NCBI GenBank assembly: GCA_023424095.1
Contig: JAFAEG010000070.1
Coordinates: 1 to 8,269, forward strand
DNA: 8,269 nt
Source of the DNA: Pseudomonadota bacterium
Lineage (GTDB): Bacteria > Pseudomonadota > Alphaproteobacteria > Sphingomonadales > Sphingomonadaceae
Direction of reading: 5' to 3'
The translations under genes and the position numbers were made by a program. Numbering within the stretch: the first letter of the stretch is position 1; each line of letters opens with the position of its first letter. Of this stretch, positions 4,614 through 8,269 are shown in pieces. The notes beneath the pieces were generated by a model. It was not told where the DNA came from, ran no database searches, and was given only the letters and a program-made list of their open reading frames with translations.

Positions 4614-6670
4614 TGGCCAAAGGCCGCTTGCCGTTCGAAGCGATCCACCGCCACGGCTTCGTCCGGGTCGCGGCGGCGAGCCCCTGCGCTTCGTCCGGCG
4701 ATGTCGCCTTCAATGTCGATCAGACGCTCGAACTGGCGCGCCAGGCGCAGGAGCGCGGCGTGGACCTTGCCGTCTTCCCCGAACTCAACCTTTCCTCCTA
4801 CGCGATCGACGATCTGTTCCTGCAGGATGCGATGCTGGATGCGGTAGAGCAGGGCATTGCCCGGCTCGCCAAGGAAAGCGCGAAGCTCGATACCGTGCTG
4901 GTTGTCGGCGCGCCGCTGCGCCGCAATGGCCGGCTCTACAATACAGGCCTGGCGCTCTCGCGCGGGCGCATTCTGGGCGTCGTGCCGAAATGCTTCCTGC
5001 CCAATTATCGCGAATATTATGAGAAACGCTGGTTCGCTTCCGGCATCGGTACGGAGGGGCTGACGATCCAGGTCGCGGGCCAGGAAGTGCCGTTCGGCCC
5101 CGACCAGATCTTCGCCGCGGACGGGCTCGCCGACTTCGTCTTCCACATTGAATTGTGCGAGGATTATTGGGCGCCGCTGCCGCCTTCCACCCACGGCGCG
5201 ATGGCCGGGGCCCTGATCCTCACCAACCTCAGCGCCTCCAACATCACCATCGGCAAAGCGGACGAGCGCAAACTCCTCTGCGCCGCGCAGGCCAGCCGCT
5301 GCCATGCGGCTTACGTTTATTCCGCTTCCGGGCCGGGCGAGAGCACGACCGATCTGGCGTGGGACGGGCAGGGCTCGATCTACGAGCTGGGCGAACTGCT
5401 CGCCGAGACCGGGCGCTTCGACCGTGGCAGCGAATTGGCGGTCGCCGATGTGGACGTGCAACGGCTCAGGCTCGAGCGGATGCGCAACGGCACGTTCAAC
5501 GACAATGCCCGCGCCGCCGGCCATCCCGAGACGCGCTTTCGCCGGATCGCGTTCGAGCACAAGCCCGCGGGCCGCGATATCGGCTTCGAGCGGCCGGTGC
5601 GCCGCTTCCCTTACGTGCCCAATCGCCGCGAGCAGCTCGACCAGGATTGCTACGAGGCGTTCAACATCCAGGTGCAGGGCCTCGCCAAGCGCTTCCAGAC
5701 CACCAACGGCAAGCATCTGGTGATCGGCGTCTCGGGCGGGCTGGATTCGACCCACGCGCTGATCGTCGCGGCGAAGACCTGCGATTGGCTCGGCCTGCCC
5801 CGCTCCACCATCCTGGGCTATACCATGCCCGGCTTCGCCACCGGCGAGACGACCAAGGGCAATGCCTGGGCGCTGATGCGCGCTTTGCGCATCGAGGGCG
5901 CGGAGATCGACATCCGGCCGGCCGCCACGCAGATGCTGAAGGACATGGGCCACCCGTTCGCGGACGGTGAGCCCGTCTACGACATTACTTTCGAGAATGT
6001 GCAGGCGGGCCTTCGCACCGATTATCTCTTCCGCCTCGCCAATCATCGCGGCGGCTTCGTGATCGGCACGGGCGATCTGTCGGAGGTGGCGCTGGGCTGG
6101 TCGACCTACGGCGTCGGCGACCAGATGAGCCATTATGGCGTCAATGCCGGCGTTCCGAAGACCCTGATCCAGTATCTCGTCCGCTGGGCGATCAAGTCGG
6201 AGCAGTTCAACAACGAGACCAATCTGGTCCTCGACGCCATTTTGCGGACCAAGATTTCGCCCGAGCTGATCCCGCCCGGCGAGGATGGCGCGATGCAGTC
6301 GACCGAGGACAGGATCGGCCCCTACGAGCTGCACGATTTCTTCCTGTTCCACATCCTGCGCCACGGCCTGCCGCCGTCCAAGGTCGCCTTCCTCGCCTGG
6401 CAGGCCTGGAAGGATGCGGATTCCGGCCTGTGGCCGTTCGATTTCCCGGAAGCACACAAGCGCGCCTACGACCTCGCCACCATCCGCAAATGGCTGGAGG
6501 TCTTCCTCTTCCGCTTCTTCCAGATCAGCCAGTTCAAGCGCTCGGCCATCCCCAATTCGCCGAAGGTCAGCGCCGGCGGCGCCTTGAGCCCCCGCGGCGA
6601 CTGGCGCGCGCCCAGCGACGGCACGGCCGCGCCGTGGCTGGACGAGCTGAAGGCCGCGTTCGACGAATGA
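4613..6670 (+). CDS. nadE: Glutamine-dependent NAD+ synthetase
   Basis: This 685-residue two-domain enzyme converts nicotinic acid adenine dinucleotide to NAD+ using ATP and glutamine-derived ammonia (EC 6.3.5.1), the last step of NAD synthesis. The N-terminal nitrilase-type glutaminase domain (about 1-300) carries the full triad: Glu57 (VFPEL), Lys126 (VVPK) and Cys182 (ELCEDYW). These align with Glu52, Lys121 and Cys176 of the Mycobacterium tuberculosis enzyme. The synthetase domain has the PP-loop SGGLDST (374-380) and, further on, GTGDLSEVALGWSTYGVGDQMSHYG. Length is close to the 679 residues of the mycobacterial enzyme and far above the ammonia-only type (about 275). The ATG at 4613 overlaps the pncC stop, with GGAG eight bases upstream. 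The last codons overlap the next start (ATGA). All key residues are intact; this is the best-supported gene here. Confidence 0.97.
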   Translation: MAKGRLPFEAIHRHGFVRVAAASPCASSGDVAFNVDQTLELARQAQERGVDLAVFPELNLSSYAIDDLFLQDAMLDAVEQGIARLAKESAKLDTVLVVGAPLRRNGRLYNTGLALSRGRILGVVPKCFLPNYREYYEKRWFASGIGTEGLTIQVAGQEVPFGPDQIFAADGLADFVFHIELCEDYWAPLPPSTHGAMAGALILTNLSASNITIGKADERKLLCAAQASRCHAAYVYSASGPGESTTDLAWDGQGSIYELGELLAETGRFDRGSELAVADVDVQRLRLERMRNGTFNDNARAAGHPETRFRRIAFEHKPAGRDIGFERPVRRFPYVPNRREQLDQDCYEAFNIQVQGLAKRFQTTNGKHLVIGVSGGLDSTHALIVAAKTCDWLGLPRSTILGYTMPGFATGETTKGNAWALMRALRIEGAEIDIRPAATQMLKDMGHPFADGEPVYDITFENVQAGLRTDYLFRLANHRGGFVIGTGDLSEVALGWSTYGVGDQMSHYGVNAGVPKTLIQYLVRWAIKSEQFNNETNLVLDAILRTKISPELIPPGEDGAMQSTEDRIGPYELHDFFLFHILRHGLPPSKVAFLAWQAWKDADSGLWPFDFPEAHKRAYDLATIRKWLEVFLFRFFQISQFKRSAIPNSPKVSAGGALSPRGDWRAPSDGTAAPWLDELKAAFDE

Positions 6671-7389
6671 CCGGCCGCGAGCGTTTTGAGCGGCTTCGGC
6701 TCGGCCTCGAGGACGCACGCGGCCTTCTCTCCCGACCCGGCAATATCTTTGCCGCTTCCAGTTGGGCTGGCTTTGTCGAAGCCGACCTGGAGTTGCTGAC
6801 CATCCAAGCCAACCTGAAGAGCTGGCAACTGGGCGATGAGCCGCGTCTGCGCTCAATGTTTGGGGCAGGTGGCGATCTCTGGAGCATCGGCGAAGCCAGC
6901 GGCTGGGGCGCCGAGGCGAAGAAACTTTCATGGCGCTTTCGATACGATCTGAGCAATGCCGTGAATTCCGAGGAGCGACGGGAGGCGACGGAGACGGCAT
7001 GGACCGTCGTGGCCAATGTGATCACCAGCGAGCGTGGCGGCCGCGATCCGACCTGTCGCTACACAGGTACGCCGGTCTTTCGCGCAGGTGCGAAAGTCTA
7101 TTTCGGGCAGGTCTTCTGGGGCGCCGCCGTGGACAGCCACGTGATCGGGAGAGCCCGAAACAGCCGCAAGTTCGTCAATTGCGTGGTCGGCCTCGACCTG
7201 CTCGAGAATGTTCGACCCCAGCTCGTCTATGCTCCTTCGACCATCAGGCAGCTGATCGATCTGGATGCTTCCATTCTCGTCGATCGGGAGTCGGCGCAGG
7301 AGATGGCCGACTGCATTTCGCGCGCAATCGAGTGGGAAAGCATGTCGACCGAAGACCGCCAAGCTTCAACGGTCGATCGGACGATCTGA
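6667..7389 (+). CDS. Hypothetical protein coupled to nadE
   Basis: I do not recognise this 240-residue protein. It starts at an ATG overlapping the nadE stop (ATGA), a strong sign of translational coupling and co-transcription. It has no signal peptide or clear membrane segment, so it is probably cytoplasmic. The N-terminus is a basic, likely helical stretch (MTGRERFERLRLGLEDAR). The middle is rich in Trp (W33, then DLWSIG, SGWGAE, LSWRF). The region from about residue 137 to 200 (VFRAGAKVYFGQVFWGAAVDSHVIGRA ... VNCVVGLDLLENVRPQLVYAP) looks like beta strands of a compact domain. The C-terminus is polar. Hand counts on sampled lines give about 55-65 percent GC against about 70 percent in nadE, so it may be a later arrival. 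It could be a bystander inserted behind nadE or a partner of the NAD operon. Confidence 0.75.
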   Translation: MTGRERFERLRLGLEDARGLLSRPGNIFAASSWAGFVEADLELLTIQANLKSWQLGDEPRLRSMFGAGGDLWSIGEASGWGAEAKKLSWRFRYDLSNAVNSEERREATETAWTVVANVITSERGGRDPTCRYTGTPVFRAGAKVYFGQVFWGAAVDSHVIGRARNSRKFVNCVVGLDLLENVRPQLVYAPSTIRQLIDLDASILVDRESAQEMADCISRAIEWESMSTEDRQASTVDRTI

Positions 7390-7397
7390 ACTCGCCC

Positions 7398-7420
7398 CCC
7401 GGCTTGCCTGTCATGCCGGG
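7398..7420 (+). terminator. Weak hairpin after the coupled hypothetical gene
   Basis: CCCGGC (7398-7403) and GCCGGG (7415-7420) pair around an 11-base loop, nine bases past the stop codon. No T-tract follows. It could mark the end of the NAD operon, but a chance GC-rich pairing is equally likely. The rest of the gap to 7487 shows no clear promoter. Confidence 0.25.
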
Positions 7421-7487
7421 ATAAGGCACCAGCGCTTCGGGCCAATAACTGGCGGGCGCGATCCGCCGGACAGGGAGATCAATCGAC

Positions 7488-8269
7488 ATGCTCACGCGCT
7501 TTGCCGCCGCCACGCTCATTTTGTTGTCCACGACCGCCATCGCCAATGCCCAGCAGCGCGGTGGCAATCGCGGCGGCAGCGCGGAAACGCCGGCGTGGGA
7601 CGTCAATGCGCCGCCGGGCGCCACCGTCCGTCAGGTGCGGATCGACACGGACGAAGGCACGTGGATGAATGTCGATGTCTCGCCGGACGGGCAGAGCGTC
7701 GCCTTCGATATGCTCGGCGACATCTATTTGATGGGCATCGCCGGCGGCACGCCGCGGCGGATCACGTCGGGCCTCGCTTATGACCAGCAGCCGCGTTTCT
7801 CGCCGGACGGTCGCCGCATCGCCTTCACCTCGGACCGCGCGGGCGGCGACAATATCTGGGTGATGAACGCGGACGGGACCGGCGCGCGCGCGATCACCAA
7901 CGAGACCTTCACCCTGCTGAACGCTCCCGCCTGGAGCCCGGACGGCCGCTTCATCGCGGCGCGCAAGCATTTCACCACCCAGCGTTCGGCCGGCACCGGC
8001 GAGATCTGGCTGTATGATGTGAACGGCACGGGCGGCGGCCAGCAACTGATCGAGCGGCCCAATCCGCAGCATCAAAAGGAGCTTGGCGAGCCGGCCTTCG
8101 CGCCCGATGGCCGCTCCATCTATTTCACCCGCGACGCCTCGCCCGGCGGCACCTTCCAATATGCGCAGGATTCGAACGAAGGCGCGTTCCGCATCGAGCG
8201 CTACGACATCGACAGTGGCGAGCGCAGCACGGTCGCGGGGGGGGGGGGGGGGGCGGGGGGCGGCCCGCC
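7488..8269 (+). CDS. Exported TolB-like beta-propeller protein, probably N-terminus of an amidohydrolase (partial)
   Basis: The gene is open to the right edge of the window, so only about 250 reliable residues are visible. The signal peptide (MLTRFAAATLILLSTTAIANA) should be cut after Ala21. After a Gly/Arg-rich linker come WD40-like PD40 blades with the hallmarks SPDG (65-68), SPDG (105-108), SPDG (150-153) and APDG (205-208). These alternate with DIYLM, NIWVMNADGT, EIWLYDVNGT and RIERYDIDSGE. The phrase EGTWMNVDVSPDG and the blade order are typical of long periplasmic proteins (about 1,000 residues) in which the propeller precedes a metal-dependent amidohydrolase domain; that second domain lies outside the window. 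Plain TolB or a prolyl oligopeptidase-type protein are alternatives. The start has AGGGAG ten bases upstream. From about 8237 the sequence is G-rich and doubtful. Confidence 0.85.
   Translation, partial: MLTRFAAATLILLSTTAIANAQQRGGNRGGSAETPAWDVNAPPGATVRQVRIDTDEGTWMNVDVSPDGQSVAFDMLGDIYLMGIAGGTPRRITSGLAYDQQPRFSPDGRRIAFTSDRAGGDNIWVMNADGTGARAITNETFTLLNAPAWSPDGRFIAARKHFTTQRSAGTGEIWLYDVNGTGGGQQLIERPNPQHQKELGEPAFAPDGRSIYFTRDASPGGTFQYAQDSNEGAFRIERYDIDSGERSTVAGGGGGAGGGP
8237..8269. other. Poly-G contig end, probable sequencing or assembly artefact
   Basis: Seventeen consecutive Gs (8237-8253), then C, six Gs and a G/C-only tail end the window. Read as codons it gives only glycine, alanine and proline. 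Homologues of this propeller family are also Gly-rich at this point, so reads may have failed at a naturally GC-rich site. Confidence 0.7.

Noticed and set aside
6430..6666. Earlier in-frame start for the hypothetical gene behind nadE
   Set aside because: This part lies wholly inside nadE in another frame and reads as Arg/Pro-rich shadow; the ATGA overlap start at 6667 is a better fit.
4304..7000. An 898-codon open frame on the minus strand opposite pncC and nadE
   Set aside because: It is antisense to two well-supported genes, its translation is Arg/Ala/Gly-rich without family motifs, and long antisense frames are common in high-GC DNA with strong third-position bias.
1..8269. A defence, CRISPR, prophage or biosynthetic system
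   Set aside because: No direct repeat arrays, integrase, transposase, nuclease or synthase motifs were seen on either strand.

Overview
The window is high-GC bacterial chromosome. Codon usage, the split-barrel/S41/NadE gene types, the EcfG-like promoter motifs and the amidohydrolase with an N-terminal beta-propeller together suggest an alphaproteobacterium, most likely a sphingomonad. This assignment is an inference from family resemblance, not from a marker gene. Both ends of the window are G/C-only stretches, including a 17-base G run at the right end, so it looks like a complete short contig from a draft assembly. No rRNA, tRNA, CRISPR array, insertion sequence or phage gene was seen. No gap between genes exceeds about 160 bases.

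Left part (44-4013): six mostly small genes, of which five lie on the minus strand. They encode a small repeat-containing lipoprotein, an FMN-binding split-barrel general-stress-type protein, an S41 (CtpA/Tsp-type) lipoprotein protease (the only plus-strand gene here), a secreted cystatin-like protein carrying the QVVAG signature, a secreted protein with a helical region and an RcnB-like tail, and a small membrane-anchored protein with a DESFPASDP motif. Most act outside the cytoplasm. The protease and the cystatin-like gene converge on a shared hairpin. The RcnB-like gene ends in a textbook intrinsic terminator.

Right part (4113-7389): a tightly packed plus-strand operon. A PncC/CinA-C type NMN deamidase overlaps (TGATG) a 685-residue glutamine-dependent NAD+ synthetase, which overlaps (ATGA) an unrecognised 240-residue protein. 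PncC turns NMN (for example from NAD-dependent DNA ligase) into NaMN. After adenylation by NadD, encoded elsewhere, NadE makes NAD+. The operon therefore holds the first and last steps of an NAD recycling loop plus one unknown partner. At the right end an exported beta-propeller protein, probably the N-terminus of a TolB-like/amidohydrolase, runs off the window.

The most interesting regulatory signal is a palindrome, GGAAC-N17-GTTCC, between the divergent DESFPASDP gene and the NAD operon. On each strand it reads as an EcfG (general stress response) promoter. Looser EcfG-like matches precede three other minus-strand genes. This suggests, but does not prove, that the window is a small general-stress neighbourhood.
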